Assembly: GCA_034406715.1 (NCBI GenBank)
Contig: CP137879.1
Span: forward strand, 434,001 to 498,000
Source: Rhodotorula mucilaginosa
Taxonomy: Eukaryota; Basidiomycota; Microbotryomycetes; Sporidiobolales; Sporidiobolaceae
Reading direction: 5' to 3'
Length of the DNA: 64,000 nt
This document shows positions 1-11,235 of the stretch, in pieces; the first letter of the stretch is position 1; the number at the start of each line of letters is the position of its first letter. Position numbers and translations under genes: made by a program. The notes below the pieces were generated by a model. It had not been told where the DNA came from and made no database searches. It saw only the letters and a list, made by a program, of their open reading frames with translations.

Positions 1-478
1 TCAGGTATTGCCGCAGAGTGTTTGGTGTCACCGCCAACTGTCAAGTGTCAGTCCCAAAATAAAGTCAGCCTGCATATTCTGAAGGAGCAGAAGGATGCAT
101 GAGAGTACTTACAGTTTCCTCTATGGCAACAGATATACTTGCCACAACCTTGCGCTGCGGTCGTAGCGCATTCAGCGCAAGGAGGTACCTTGCAAGGCGG
201 TACAGCTCTTGATATATGTCATCAAGCTGCTGCTCATCAAGCAGGGCGACCCACTCTTGAGAGACTTGCGCCTTGAACGCTTCCTTCCACTGCTCGAGTG
301 ATCTTTCCACGGCTCTGGCAGGCTCCGACTTGGCCTGGAATCTGGTTTGCGAGTTCACGCATAGCCGCAAGATCTTTTGAACGAGGACTTGGTACCACCA
401 GCAGTACCTCTGGTGGAGATCATATCGCTCAAAGTACACGGCCGGTGCGAGCGACAATGAAGCTGATGTTGCGGCCAT
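1..478 (-). CDS. Family X protein, copy 1 (partial, cut by left edge)
   Basis: I do not recognise this family. Exon 1 is 478..113 and begins ATGGCCGCAACATCAGCT. It ends at GAAACT followed by a GTAAGT donor. Exon 2 starts at 37, after a GACAG acceptor, with residues LAVTPNTLRQYL and runs off the window. The visible protein is mostly helical and charged, with motifs RYCWWYQVLVQKI, SLEQWKEAFKAQVSQEW and LDDIYQELYRLARYLLALN. A clear paralog lies at 15289..16789, with the same exon 1/exon 2 junction. The gene lies directly downstream of PDA1 on the same strand, about 480 nt away. Base composition looks less GC-rich than in the housekeeping neighbours. The start and first intron are supported by agreement between the two copies; the function is unknown. 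Confidence 0.6.
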
Positions 479-956
479 TGCTCAGTTGACCCGTGCCGAC
501 AAGGAGCCTCCCGGGGGCAAAGAGTCTGGGGGCCAAGATGCGGGCTACTGCGAGTGACCAGAAGGAGAGGAAGAGTCGTTGGCCGGTCGGATCGCCAGGG
601 GCATCTCGCGCAGTCCGCGGAGTGTCCGGCTTGGCGAACGCGAAAATAGCGATGAGCGAGATGTTTTGTGCTTTTCTCCCCATTGTTTTGTTCCAAAAAG
701 TCTAGAGGTGTGTTCGTACGGAAAAAAAAGGCAAGGTCAAAGACGTCAAAGAGAGAAAACAAAGCCCGACGGGAGAAGTTCGATTGTCGCTGTCCGAACC
801 AGGAGGGGGCGAGAAAAGAGGAACAAGAAATGGGGAGAAGAGAGAGTATCGGTGGAGGTTCAGAAACAGCTGTATGCGAGAGAAGATCACGAGGGAAGGT
901 GTCCGAAGAGTGGCGAGAGAGAGGGAAGGCGGGAAGCAAAAGCGACGAGGACGGAT
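479..956. other. Intergenic: PDA1 3' flank and family X promoter
   Basis: No supported gene. The stretch holds the 3' untranslated region of PDA1 and the upstream region of family X copy 1. Open frames here are short and have no recognisable domain. Confidence 0.5.
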
Positions 957-2993
957 TTAGACGGTCGAGGTGAGCGAGTCCATCTTCTGGTTGTTGGCCG
1001 AGCCGAACTGAGGCGGGCCGTTCGGGAGCAAATCCGAGTCGGTGAAGTGGTGAATCTGTGGGGGAGGGTGAGTAGGTTAGCGGCACGTCGGAAGGTGGAG
1101 CGAGGGAGAGCGAAGTGTTTTTTTTTTCTTTTCGAGGTGGACTTGCCTCCTCGCGCTCGCGTCCTCGGAGCCACATCGGGTTGGTGCCCTTGTAGCTGTA
1201 TCGCGAGAAGAGAAGATGAAGTCAGTCAGAGCATGCATAAAGAGGGCGTCCGACTCGGGAGGCGGCCAAGTTCCGAGCGAACAAGCTCGAGACTCGGATT
1301 TTTCACCCCAAGTCCCTCCGTTGCCCCGAAGTCCACATCCTAGACGAGAAAGATGAAGGGACGCACTAGATGTCAGTCCACATATCCTTGTCCTGCGCCG
1401 GCTCCGGCGACTTTTTCGCCTCCTCGACCGCCTTTTCGACTTCTGCGCGCGCGTCCTTGTCGATCTTCTTCAAGTCGGCTTCGGGGATCACGTTCCACTC
1501 GAGCAAGTGGTTCTTGAGGCCGGTGATCGGGTCGTTCGAAGAGCGCATGTGCTGGATCTCCTCGCGCGTGCGGTAGGTCGTACCCGGGTCCGACATCGAG
1601 TGGCCGCCGTACCGGTAAGTCACCATCTCGAGGAGAAGGGGTCCCTTGCCCGACGTCGTCCAGTCCTTGGCGTACTTGACCGCCTGCATAACGGCAAGGA
1701 CGTCCATACCGTTGACCTATTGGTGCAAACGTCAGTTTCCGATCGTTCAACTCTCGAAGAGGAGGAATCTCAAACCTGGATACCCGGGATGAGATCTCCG
1801 CGCTTGAAGTACTCAGTGTTGGAACTGGACCGAGCAGCGGAGGTTCCCATCCCGTACAAGTTGTTCTCGCACACGAAAACGCAGGGGAGGTTCCACACTG
1901 CGTTTTCGGTGCGAGAAAACAACGTACAAATTCATGCGGGCGGCAGAACAAGGGTCAGCACGACACAACCCAGCCCCCAGAGCACGCTCCACCACGCACG
2001 CTTGGCCATGTTGTACGCCTCAAAGACTTGACCCTGGTTGGAAGCGCCGTCGCCGTACATGGCGAAGGTGGCGTGCTCGTTGTCCTGGCCGAGGTACTGC
2101 TGCGCAAAGGCGATGCCGGCACCGAGCGGGACCTGGGCGCCGACGATACCGTTACCGCCAAAGAAGCTGTGTCACTCCAACACGTCAGCTCAGTGGTCGT
2201 CGTCGTTGAAAGGAAGAAGGGAGAAACGCACGTCGGGGTAAAGATGTGCATGGATCCGCCCTTGCCGTGCGACATGCCGTCGACGCGGCCGAGCAGCTCG
2301 GCGAGGACGCCCTTGATGGTGCCGCCGCGGAGGACAGCAAAGGGGTGGCACCGGTACGCGGTGATGATCTTGTCGTCGGGCTTGATGGCGTTGTGCATGC
2401 CGACCGAGACGGCCTCTTGTCCGATCGCCAAGTGGCAGAAGCCGCGAATCAGTTTCTGTTCGTCGTGGGCCAAAGGGCAAAGGATCAGTTTACGGATCGG
2501 CGCGATTGACGGAATGCAGAACGGGACGGACCGCTTTGTAGAGCTGTTGGAGGGCGAGATGGGACGATCAAAGGCAGGTCAGCGTGTGTGTTTTCGAGGT
2601 GGAGCGGTTCGATCGGCGTGTCGCCCCGCGAAGCGTACCTGGTCAGCGGCCATCTCCATACGGCGCATCCTACAAGCGACATCCAGATCAGCATCAAATC
2701 ACAGAGAGAGAGGAGAGGGAGGGCGAAACGAACTGGACCATCTCGCGGTAGATGTCGACGAGCTGCTGCTTCGGGACCTCGAGTTCGAGCGCGGGCGGCT
2801 CGCAGCGGTGAGCCTTGAAGTACTCCTCGTGCAACTTGACCTTGACGTGCTCGTCTCCATGGTCGATCAGCGACGACGAGTCGGCCGTCGTCTGGACTGA
2901 GCGCGCGAGGCGAGGGACGGCGAGCGCCGGGGCAGCGCTGGGGCCAGCAGCGGCGGAGCGAGCGAGAGTGGACGCGATACGGGAACGGAGCAT
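957..2993 (-). CDS. PDA1: Pyruvate dehydrogenase E1 component alpha subunit, mitochondrial
   Basis: This is the thiamine-diphosphate-dependent decarboxylase subunit of the mitochondrial pyruvate dehydrogenase complex. The start [17 protein letters not shown] is a typical matrix presequence. Exons join as ..DIYREMVQ / [10 protein letters not shown] / LYKA / [19 protein letters not shown].. / [17 protein letters not shown] with the ThDP motif [15 protein letters not shown], then [19 protein letters not shown], and [12 protein letters not shown].. with the phosphorylation-loop motif [16 protein letters not shown]. The C-terminus follows as [19 protein letters not shown] / [13 protein letters not shown].., ending in SLTSTV and TAA at 957..959. 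The last intron appears to use a GC donor (GAGGAG|GCAAGT). About 420 residues, normal for the family. A broken copy of the last exons lies at 17273..17806. Confidence 0.95.
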
Positions 2994-4392
2994 CCTGGTC
3001 TGGCTTTCCGCTCTCTTGGAGACACTGGGAGGAGAGAGGCGACGGTCAATCCTCGGCCGTCTCTCTCTCGCTCTCTTCGCGATTTTCCCAACACCGCCTC
3101 CCATCCTCTCGCTCTCGGACTACAGCTCTGGTCTGACTCTGGTCTGCTCTCCCACTCCTCAGCCGAGGACTAGGCGCTTCTCCACCTGCTATACCGCTCG
3201 CGAGCCGCGCCTGGGGACCGACCAGCTCGCCCCCAATTCCCTCCAAATTTGGCGCCGTTTATCATCTCGTCGTTTCAAGCCGCTCCTTTCAGACGCGCAA
3301 GCTTCAAACTGCTGCTATCACTCATTGCCGGATCCGACCCCGTCCGAACGTCGAGGCTCGTCCGCTGCAGGCGCCGCCACCCAACGCGCGCATCCTCCGC
3401 TTTAAACTCAACTGTCTCTCGGGATCGCACACTGTATATCCAGACACTGCGCACCACCTCTATCGGTGCTTTGGCGTCGCTTTCGGCGGCTCTAGTCGAG
3501 GAGGGCTTGGCTTCTATCGGACTTGGGGCATATTCCCTCCTCCCCTCCCCTTGGGAAGCCACCCTCATTCCGGCGGACGCCGACTCCCGACTTATCCACC
3601 CCCGGGCCCTTTTTGCCTCCTGCGCAAGCTGCGAAATCGTTTCGTCGTCTCGCACTGGGGGAAAAGGCTGCTTTCTCTCGCGCGAGACTGCAAGCCAAAG
3701 TGGGATGAGTTTTTCGCAGGTTGAATTGCGAGCGTCTGCCACGCCTTGCTCGGGCTCGCGCGTCAGTGGCAGGCCTTCTGCAAGACCTTGTCTACGATTG
3801 AGACAAGCTTGGTATCACCTGCACCACCACAGCTCATGGCGGGGGCAAGCTGGTCCTTTGCGTCAAAGTCGAAACCTCACCTCAGAGGTCGCCGATGCGG
3901 CTTGAGGTCGCGATCCTCCTTTCAGGACTCGACACACTCGCTCGAAACTATCGATCGAATGTTGCTGCAGCATGACCCGACCCTTGCACTCCAACCGCTG
4001 CAAGTCTTCTGAACTCCTATTCGTCACCGTGTCCGCGCTGTGGAAACGTGGATTCTTCTCCCGGGGTACCGTTCTTTGTACTCTACCATGCCCGGTCGAG
4101 CCGAGAGAAACCTCCGCCCCTCTCCACGGTTGATCCCTTCTCCGAGGTGCCATATTGCATGCATGCGCCAACTCACTGCTCAAATGAATTGTTGCCACCG
4201 TAAATGCCCTCATGGCCCATCTCTTAGTATTTCAGCGGATAGACTCTACATGATGTTTTCATCCGAGTTCAAGAGTATATGGCCAGCTTCTCGTAGAGCA
4301 GACGTGTATGTAGCGGGCCGACGGGCCGCGGCTTTGCTGACGGAGAATTTGCCGAGCGAGAAGAAGAGCGCGCGTCTCTTGCTCACGAGTCT
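2994..4392. other. Intergenic: divergent promoter region of PDA1 and the quinone reductase
   Basis: About 1.4 kb between two divergent genes. It contains pyrimidine-rich tracts near the PDA1 start. Open frames are present on both strands, but none shows a domain, paralog or coherent splice structure. I see no supported gene. Confidence 0.5.
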
Positions 4393-6020
4393 ATGCTCGC
4401 TCGCCAAGGACGTGCAATTCGCAGCTCTACACTCGCACGGACGTTCACTTCGCTACCTCCAGCTCCCCGCCCTCCTCCTCCTCCTGCTCAGCGCTCTGCT
4501 CGCCTGCTCCCCCACATCTCGTCCTCCGCCCTGTCTCCTCCTCCACGAGTCGCTCAAGCCCGCCTCGCCCAGATCAGCCGCACCATGTCGACCACCCATC
4601 AACCAATCCCCACCGAGATGCGCGCCGCTCAGATCCTCGAACAGGGCGACATTGGCGTGATCGAGGTCCGACAGGTTAAAGTCCCGACTCCGGGCCCGGG
4701 TCAAGTCCTCGTTCGCGTCGAATACGCAGGGAACAACTTTATCGACACGTTGAGTTTTGCGCCCCCTTATACCCGTCAGGAGGGGGCGGGAAGAGCTGAC
4801 TAGGTGAAAGAACGGACGCACAGGTACCAACGCGGAGGAGTTTACAAAGTCCCTCTGCCGTACATTCTCGGAAACGAGAGCGCGGGAGAAGTCGTCGCCG
4901 TCGGTCAAGGCGTCGACGAATCCACCTACGGCTTCAAAGTCGGCGACAAAGTCGCGGCTTACACGGCCGGGGGCGGCTTTGCCGAGTATGCGCTGACCAA
5001 CGCGGCCAAGACGGTCAAATTGCTCGACGGGTTCTCGACGCGCGATGCGGCGACGGTGCTTGTGCAAGGGTTGACGGCGTTGACGTTTGTCAAGGAGGCG
5101 CATGAGGTCAAGAAGGGGCAGTTTATCCTCGTGCATGCCGCCGCGGGCGGACTCGGACTCTTGCTCGTTCAACTGTGAGTCGCCGCGCCACGCATCCTCT
5201 TGCGTCTGAAGGTTCCTGAGACTAGCGTCATGGGCCTGCGTGACTCGCAGGGCGAAACGGTTCGGAGCGACGGTGATTGGCACGACGTCGACTGAAGAAA
5301 AGGCCGAGATTGCTCGCAAGGCGGGCGCGGACCACGTCATCCTCTACGGCCAAGGACGGGACGTCGTCAGTGAAGTCTACAAGATCACCGGAGGAGGTCC
5401 GTCTTCCCGTCCCTCCACTTGTGTTCCCAGCAAGGAAAAACCGCGCATCTGACTTTTGGCCCCGCCCGCAGAGGGGATCGACCGCGGCGTGCACGGCGTG
5501 TTTGACGGCGTCGGCAAGGACACGTTCGATTCGGACTTTGACCTCGTCCGGAGGAAGGGGACGATCGTCACCTGTGGGAACGCTTCGGGCCCCGTCCCGC
5601 CGTTTGCGCCGCTCAAACTCGGACCCAAGAACCTCAAGGGTGCGTGCCCCTCCTCCCTCGTCCCTCCGTCTGGGATATTTTGAGCCTTCTTTAACTCGGC
5701 GACTGACACACGTATGGGTGTGACGACAGTCTGCCGACCCGTGTTGAACCAGTACGTGCACACGCAAGAAGAGTTCCAGACCTACGCCAAGGAACTCTTT
5801 GAGCTGGTCCAGTCCGGAGCGCTCCGCTTGTCGGTCCACAAGGAGTATGAGCTCTCGACGGAGGGGATCCGGCAAGCCCAGGAGGACATCAGTTGAGTTG
5901 TTTCTCTTGTTCTCTTCAGGGTTCCGGACCGATCGCTGACTCTATCTCTCTCGTGTGATGTTGCGATTACCAGCGAGTCGCAAGACTTCGGGCAAGCTCC
6001 TCATCAAGGTGGCGGCCTAG
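4393..6020 (+). CDS. NADPH:quinone oxidoreductase (zeta-crystallin / MDR family)
   Basis: Medium-chain reductase that passes electrons from NADPH to quinones, like yeast Zta1 and human zeta-crystallin. Exons join as VRVEYAGNNFIDT / YQRGGVYKVPLPYILGNESAG, ..VHAAAGGLGLLLVQL / AKRFGATVIGTTSTEEKAE, ..EVYKITGG / EGIDRGVHGVFDGVGKD, ..LKLGPKNLK / VCRPVLNQYV.., ..QAQEDI / TSRKTSGKLLIKVAA, TAG at 6018..6020. The Rossmann loop AAAGGLG and the MDR N-terminal fold are clear, and there are no zinc-ligand cysteines, as expected for the quinone reductase branch. Two in-frame starts exist: 4393 adds an Arg/Ser/Pro-rich leader (MLARQGRAIRSSTLARTF) resembling a mitochondrial presequence, while 4585 (MSTTHQPIPTEM) gives a cytosolic form of about 347 residues, the usual family length. 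Start choice is uncertain. Confidence 0.9.
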
Positions 6021-6306
6021 CCAGACATCTGGTCAGACCGCATTCGACGGCTCAGCAAGTAGACTCGGAGAGAAAAACAAAGAGAATATTTCAGTATCAC
6101 TTTCCGCGAGTCCGGATTTGTTGAGTGCTTCTCTCGGACTATAGACTCGCTCGGTAGACGAATCACATCTTTCAGCCTGTACAGTTGTGTGTGCGAGTCG
6201 AAGCGAAGTCGTGATCTCCCCACCTTGGCGCAGTCTCTCTCAGCGCTCTGCTTCCATCGGTTGCTCACGAGGGAGCGCCAGCCGGAGAGAGAGGCCGTAG
6301 TCCAGC

Positions 6307-9300
6307 ATGGCGGATCACCTGCTGTCCATCCTACGCGGTACAGCGCCCGCTCCAGCCGCTCCTCCTCGTTCTCCTCACCACCAATCGACGCCTTCGCCTT
6401 CGCTCTCGCGTCACGACTCGGCCAGCCAAGGCCAGCCTACCAGCAGTGCATCGAATGGGTCGAATGCTGAGGAACGCGACTCGACGGCGCAGCGGAACCC
6501 GCTCGAGCAGCTGTTGAGGACGTTCTCGCAACCTCGTCCGTCGCCCTCTCCTTCCTCCCTGCCCACGCAAGGAGAAGCGGACACCGAGCAAGCTCCTACG
6601 ACGACGACGACAAGCAAGGACTCGGCGACGCTGCTGTCGCTCCTCAAGGGGTCGTCGTCGCCCGCTCCTGTTCCGACTTCTCCGCCCATCACCTCGCCCT
6701 TGCTCAGTCCCCGTGGTGGCAACGCCAAGGATCTGCTCGGCCTCTTGATGGGGGGAAGCGCACCTCCGAGTCCGGCGGCGGCGGCGGCCCCGTCGTCGTC
6801 CGCTTCTGGACCCCTGGCATCGACCGATCCGGCAGCCACCAGCCCGGAAGAAACGACCGAAGCGAACGAGGCTCAGGAAACGGGTCAAACGCTCGGTCTT
6901 ACGGGGATGCAAGAAGAAGCCGTCGCGCCAGCCGAGGCAAAAAACACGGCATCGTCGTCGACAACGTCCGCGGCACCCGTCTTTACTTTCGTCTCGCCTT
7001 TCGACTTTCTCGACAGCATCCGCTCGCCTCCTCCTCCTCCAGCGACGACCGCGAATCAGACCGAGGACGGGCAGCAACAGCAGCAGCAGCAGCAGCGCGA
7101 CGCCGCTGTTCCGCAAAGTCTACCGACTCCAGTGCCGACTCCGACTGAATCGGTCGCGTCACCCGAACCCGGACCCGGACGAGGCGACGCAGGGCGTCGA
7201 AGCTTTGCTGCGTCTGCGCCCGTTGCGTTCGTTTCCGCCGCCGCGTCGATTCCGAGCGCTCCGTCGCCGACGTCGATCCTCAGTGCGAGCGAAGTCGGCG
7301 CTCAGAGCAACGCCACGACTCCGCCCAACGGTGGCGGCGGCGGTGCTGGGGCTGGTTCCAAGTTCCCACACGAGTACCTCGCCTCGGCGTATATTCCTCC
7401 TGCGCCTGCTCCCGCTCCCTCGTGGGCCCCACTCGGGGTCCGACTCCCCCGTCGCGCTTCGCTGCCTCCCAATGCCCCTCAGCACCTCACCATCTCGGCC
7501 TCGGACCCGCACCACGAAGCGCTCGTCCCGTCCCCTCCCGAAGTGACGCCCATCGCGCTCTTCTCCGTCCCTGCCGATGATCGGCGGTCCCTCGCCCGTA
7601 CGCGTACGGCCGGGATTTGGGAACGCGGGATCGCGTACGCCTCGGCCGCCGGGTCGGGCAAGCACCGCATCCGCGTCATTGATCGCGAGAGCGGGGCAAA
7701 AGTCTTGCTCAAGGGCAAGAGGGACGAGAAGGAAGTGGTCGATTTGCAGGTGGACCGGTCGAGTCGGGATGGGCAGAGGAGGATCGCGTGCGTCGCGAAT
7801 GGAGGCGCTTTGAGCGTCTGGCAGGTGCCGGACCACTTTGAGGACGAGGCCGAGGCGTCGAAGCAGTGCGTTTGTACCTGTCCACCTCTCGAGAATTGAC
7901 GGGCTCGTAACTGACTGACGGCCTTCGTTTCGACAGGTCGACCCGCATCCTCCACATTCCCGGGTCGGCGCCGCCGTCCCCCTTCGTGTTTGCGCGTTGC
8001 GTTCCCGGGCAGCAGAGGCTGTACGCCGTCCGCGCCGACCGCGTCATCTCGGTCTACTACCTCTCGCAACCGGCCGCGAAACCGCGCGACATTCGCCTGA
8101 TCGGCGGTGGCGAGATTGTCGACGTCGCCTTCTCTCCCGATGCCGCTTACGCGGCAGTCTTGATGACCAAGAGTGTCGTCACGTTCCAACTCGACAACTC
8201 GGGGGCGCAGAAGAAGTTGGCGTTGGACGACATCTTGCCCTACGGCGTCGAGGCGGATCAAGTGGCCTTCGTCACCCCGGCGGCAGCGGAGGCGGCTACC
8301 TCCCAGGATCCTCCTCGACGCCGCCAACCGCTCGGTCTCGCCATTTCGTCCGCGCATGGCACTCGCATCTCGGTGATCCCGACTCTGTCGCAAGAAGATG
8401 GTCGCCTCTCGCTCGCGACGACCTCAACAGCCGAGATCGAGATGACGCCTCCTCCGTCGTTCGAGCATGCCGATCTGCTCTTTGGCCAGATGGAGTACCA
8501 CGAAAAGACGCAGAGCCTCGTCGTGTCGCATTCGTTGCGCGGCTCGCTGTTCACCTTCCGGCTCGCGTTCGTCGACGGCCCGGCGGACAGCGGCGAACAA
8601 CCCCTCATTCGCGTCAATCACGTCCTCGAGCACCCGACGCCCGCTCCCGTCTTGTCCTTCACGCTCGATTCGCTCCCTGCGGCGGACCCGCACGCCGCCG
8701 CATCGGGCGAGACCGACTTGCCTGAAGGAGTCCGCGCGGCGAGCAAGATCCGTTACGGTGCTTTGGTCGTTCATCCCGGCGGCGTTCATCACGTTGCCCT
8801 GATCGCCGAACAACCGCGTCAGTACGCCGCCGCCGAAGTGGCGCCGCAGGATCCTCGTTCGCACGACTCGGACACGAGTTCCGATGGCGAAGGACCGTTC
8901 GCGAGAAGGATGAGCCTCGAAGGGAGCATTCATGTCTCGAGCGAAGTCGAGGTGACGGTCGAGGAGATCCAGGTCGTCGAGCTCGAAGTCGATGAAGTGG
9001 TGGTTCAGACCGTTTTGCTCGCTGCCTCAGTTGACGAGCCGGACGACGACAACGACGATGATGACCTCGAGCAGAGTCCGACGACAGCGGAAGGGACGCC
9101 GCGCGGATCGACCACCGCGATGCCTGCCGTCTCTTCTCCTCGTCGCCTCGCCGCCGAACCCGCACTCGGAGACTTGTCGAACGGCCTCCCCGCAGCGTCA
9201 ACTCCCGTCGCCGAACTTTCCAGCGTCGAAGCTGCTGCTTCGGGCTCCGGTACCGGTCCCGCTCTCGCCGACGTCAAGTTGTCGGGTCCGCTCGTCAATG

Positions 9301-10858
9301 CCGCGATCCGGAACATGAAGGCGAACAGGTCGGGCTCGCCGGCTGCGGCGAACTCGGCGCCGCTCGGACCCGCCCCGACTGCTGGTACTCAGCGCAGCGG
9401 ACCGAGCGAATCTTCTCGCTACGAGCAGGCCTTGCCGGCCAAGATTGCTCAAATTGTTCAGCAGGAGCTGCAGAAGACGGGTGAGTTGGGGATTCTTCGG
9501 CTTTCAGGAGGGTAGAGACGGCAAACTTATCATGACTTGCTCCGCGCAGGCGCTTCTTCGGATGAGCTCGATGCCAAGCTGGCCAACCTCGAGCAAAAGC
9601 TGTCCAAGACGCTCGCCGCTACTCTTCAGCGTCAGACTGTCGCTGCCGTTGTGACGTCGGTCCAGCAGGTACGGCGATGCGCTTTGTCCTTGCCGTGAAG
9701 TAACCACTTTCTGACGGTCCTCCCGCTGCAGGTCTTGTCGGTCGAGCTGTCGCGCCACCTCACGCACCCGGATCTCATCTTGACCCTCTCGGAGGCCGTC
9801 GCCAGCACCGTCGCGCCGATGCTCGAGCAAAGCCTGGCCGCTCACGTCGCTTCGGCGGTCGTGCCGAGGCTGGACCGACAACTGTCCGGAGCCGTCGAAG
9901 GCGTGATCGACTCGATCCGGCAAGAGATGCTCGACGTGCGCAAGGAGATTGTGCAAGAGCAAAGTGGCGCGGTCAGTATCCTCGAGGACGAAGTGGCCCA
10001 CTTGCGCGAGGAGGTGTCGACCATGAAGGCGATGCTCGAAAAGATGGAACGCCTCTTGATGGCTTCGGCTGCCGCAGCAGCCACGACCAACGCCGCTTCG
10101 CCGCGAATGGGTCATGCCCCTCTGCAGTCGACTTCTGCTGCAGCTTCCTCGAGGCAGGCACCTATGCGTCATCCTCCCGCCGCCGCCAGTCAACCGAACA
10201 TCTTTGCGCCGCCTCAACATGCCGCCGCACCGGTCACTCCCGCAGCGGCCGTCATCATCCAAGCCGCGCCGCTCCCCCCGATCCCTCGCGCAATGACCCC
10301 GCCCGCTCGGTACGAAGAACTCTTCACGGACGCCATGCTCCCTTCGCACGAGCCCGAATTCGCCGCCCTCGCGCAGCTCATCATGTCGTCGCCGCTGTCT
10401 CGCCTCGAAGCCATCTTCCCGCCGGCGCCGGAAGTCCCGTCCTTGACGATGCCGGTCGTGCTCAGTCTGGCGTACCGCTTGAGTCAGCTCATCGCCAACA
10501 AGGATGGACCGGTCGACGATGCCGACAAGCGTCACCTTTTGTGGCTGCGCAAAGCGATCGCGGCCTGTGACGGCAAAGTGAGTTTCCCTCTCTACGAACG
10601 CTTTCTTTCTCTAAAACGCTCTGGGACTGACGCGCCCCCATGCTCGATCAGCAATCTCCCGAGATCGTCGCCCTCGTGCCTCGCATCCTGCAGAACGTGG
10701 TCGACAACCTCGTCGTGCGCGGACGTCGCCTGATGGCGATGAACGACCAAAGCGGCGCCGGCGAAGTTCGCCTCGTGACGCAGTATGCACACGCTCGCCT
10801 CACGTTGTTCCTCCAAGCTGGAGCGGAAGGTCCGGGCGTCGAGACGTTCCGCCGCTAG
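6307..10858 (+). CDS. EDC4: Enhancer of mRNA decapping 4 (EDC4/Ge-1-like) scaffold
   Basis: P-body scaffold that links Dcp2 and Xrn1 in 5'-3' mRNA decay. About 1,420 residues in five exons. Residues 1-360 are Ser/Pro/Ala-rich and disordered, with a short polyQ near 7074..7093. A WD40-like beta-propeller follows (about residues 360-760; GSGKHRIRVIDRESGAKVLLKG.., RRIACVANGGALSVWQVPD, IVDVAFSPDAAYAAVLM). An acidic Ser-rich linker comes next, then a long coiled coil (IAQIVQQELQKTG / ASSDELDAKLANLEQKLSK, LEDEVAHLREEVSTMKAML). The C-terminal alpha-helical module (ARYEELFTDAMLPSHEPEF, LMAMNDQSGAGEVRLV) matches the conserved EDC4 tail. The last exon ends at TAG 10856..10858. The start MADHLLSILRG sits just after a pyrimidine-rich 5' region. 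Confidence 0.9.
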
Positions 10859-11235
10859 GACGAAATGTCGGATCGGCTCGCTGCCCTCCCCCCGCTTTCG
10901 ACTCGCTCACGGCCTGGACATGGACCCTCTTCGGAAGTGTGCACACCTTACGCTTGTTTTGGACCTTTTACCCCTCCCCGCCGATCTCTCCACGAGTTCT
11001 TCGGCGATATCATCCCACGAAAACAGGCCAACCTAATCCGCAGCTCTAGAATACCCCTCCCGCTTTCCTTGTAACCTGCAAACATTCAGTTTCACTCTCG
11101 TGTTGACTTGCGTCTATACGCAACTCTGAAGAGCGCACAGCTCTTGATCGAGCTCGCGGACTTGGGCGGAGCGGAAACACTGCTTCTTGTCGACCTTGAT
11201 CCGCCTTTGGCTGTTCCTTTGGCGCTTCCTTGAGC
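10859..11235. other. Intergenic between EDC4 and NUC1
   Basis: Short gap holding the EDC4 3' flank and the NUC1 upstream region. Nothing else seen. Confidence 0.5.
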
